Source: an uncultured Bacteroidales bacterium
Lineage (GTDB): Bacteria; Bacteroidota; Bacteroidia; Bacteroidales; Bacteroidaceae
DNA length: 19,947 nt
Assembly: GCA_902768605.1 (NCBI GenBank)
Contig: CACXLY010000081.1
Location: forward strand, 1 to 19,947
Reading direction: 5' to 3'
Shown here in pieces: positions 19,613 to 19,947 of this stretch. How positions within the stretch are numbered: position 1 is the first letter of the stretch; every line of letters begins with the position of its first letter. A model generated the notes under the pieces. The model made no database searches and was not told the DNA's origin. It saw only the letters and a list, made by a program, of their open reading frames with translations. Made by a program: the position numbers and the translations under genes.

Positions 19613-19947
19613 TAGGAGTTTATCTCGATGAAGGCCTTGAGGCATTGCAGGGCTTTGCCGCTTTGGATGCTCTCGCGGGCCATTGCGACGGTGTCCGAGA
19701 TGGGCAGGTTCGGGTTCATCAGGCTGATGCCACAGGCGGCATTGGCAACGACGACGTCCGTCTGGGCACGCGTCGCCTTGCTCTCCAGCACGTCGTCGAA
19801 GATGCGCTTGGCCTGCTCGGCAGTCGTTCCGCCGAATATCTCCTCGGGCTTCACGTAGGCAAGTCCCATCTCGAGGGGCGTATAGACCTTCTCGAAGTGA
19901 CGCGTCACGAACTTGAAACCGCTGGTGAGCGAGATTTCGTCGTAGCC
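19612..19947 (-). CDS. trpD: anthranilate phosphoribosyltransferase, C-terminal part (cut by the window edge)
   Basis: The last 111 codons of trpD; the 5' part lies beyond the window. The frame is open to the right edge (GYDEISLTSGFKFV...). The residues VYTPLEMGLAYVKPEEIFGG, then VANAACGISL (the NAA region typical of the C-terminal domain) and ARESIQSGKALQCLKAFIEINS match the end of TrpD, which joins anthranilate to PRPP. A GTG inside this frame at 19908 is not a start. The order trpD-C-F-A fits the usual Bacteroides operon. Confidence 0.93.
   Translation of the reverse strand, partial: GYDEISLTSGFKFVTRHFEKVYTPLEMGLAYVKPEEIFGGTTAEQAKRIFDDVLESKATRAQTDVVVANAACGISLMNPNLPISDTVAMARESIQSGKALQCLKAFIEINS

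Overview
The window looks like a chromosomal segment of a Bacteroidota bacterium, most likely a Prevotella- or Bacteroides-type member of the Bacteroidales. The grounds are several start-proximal TAnnTTTG promoter boxes (two with TTTG about 19-20 nt upstream), almost no Shine-Dalgarno sequences, a trp operon in the trpD-C-F-A order typical of Bacteroides relatives, family-typical proteins (DUF4832, DUF4298, a PIF1-like helicase, a long single-chain PurL) and a C-terminal tail typical of exported Bacteroidales proteins. No genus marker is present, so this is inference.

Layout. 4-9140 is all on the minus strand: an MGMT-family gene with its own promoter; an exported protein of unknown function; then a tight probable operon, read leftward from 7889, of PIF1-like helicase, AlkD-like DNA glycosylase, DUF4832 exported protein, DUF4298 protein, exported alpha/beta hydrolase and TfoX-N protein, with ATGA-type overlaps and a hairpin terminator at 1700-1749. 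Upstream of these are an STM3941-like membrane protein and an Fe-type superoxide dismutase with its own promoter. 9241-17096 is on the plus strand: a frameshifted membrane protein followed by a winged-helix regulator, a truncated BRO/antirepressor-like gene, a small membrane protein, purL, and a pair of half-size chromate transporters. 17228-19947 is the distal trp operon on the minus strand (trpA, trpF, trpC and the 3' end of trpD, cut by the window edge).

The most striking feature is not a gene. Nearly every intergenic gap and many genes carry short-period, self-complementary repeats of several unrelated sequences: 7-nt units (ATTGAAA, GATTAAA, AATTATG, GTAAATN, AATTAAG), 8-nt-like units (GGTGAAAA, GTTGAAAA), 9-nt units (TATAGTNNC, CTAGTTTTA, GACCTTAAG) and G/C-rich palindromes around CTCCCTTAAAGGGAG. 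They supply start codons, stop codons and C-terminal residues to neighbouring genes, and they sit in frame inside coding regions. PurL alone carries six such insertions, in the manner of Rickettsia palindromic elements. Separately, two intergenic arrays of a degenerate 22-bp unit (11486-11662 and 17092-17223, opposite orientations) have no spacers and match no feature class I can name with certainty.

There are no tRNA, rRNA, CRISPR or insertion-sequence genes that I can see. No gap exceeds 300 bases; the largest, 11478-11773, holds a 22-bp array and the purL promoter.
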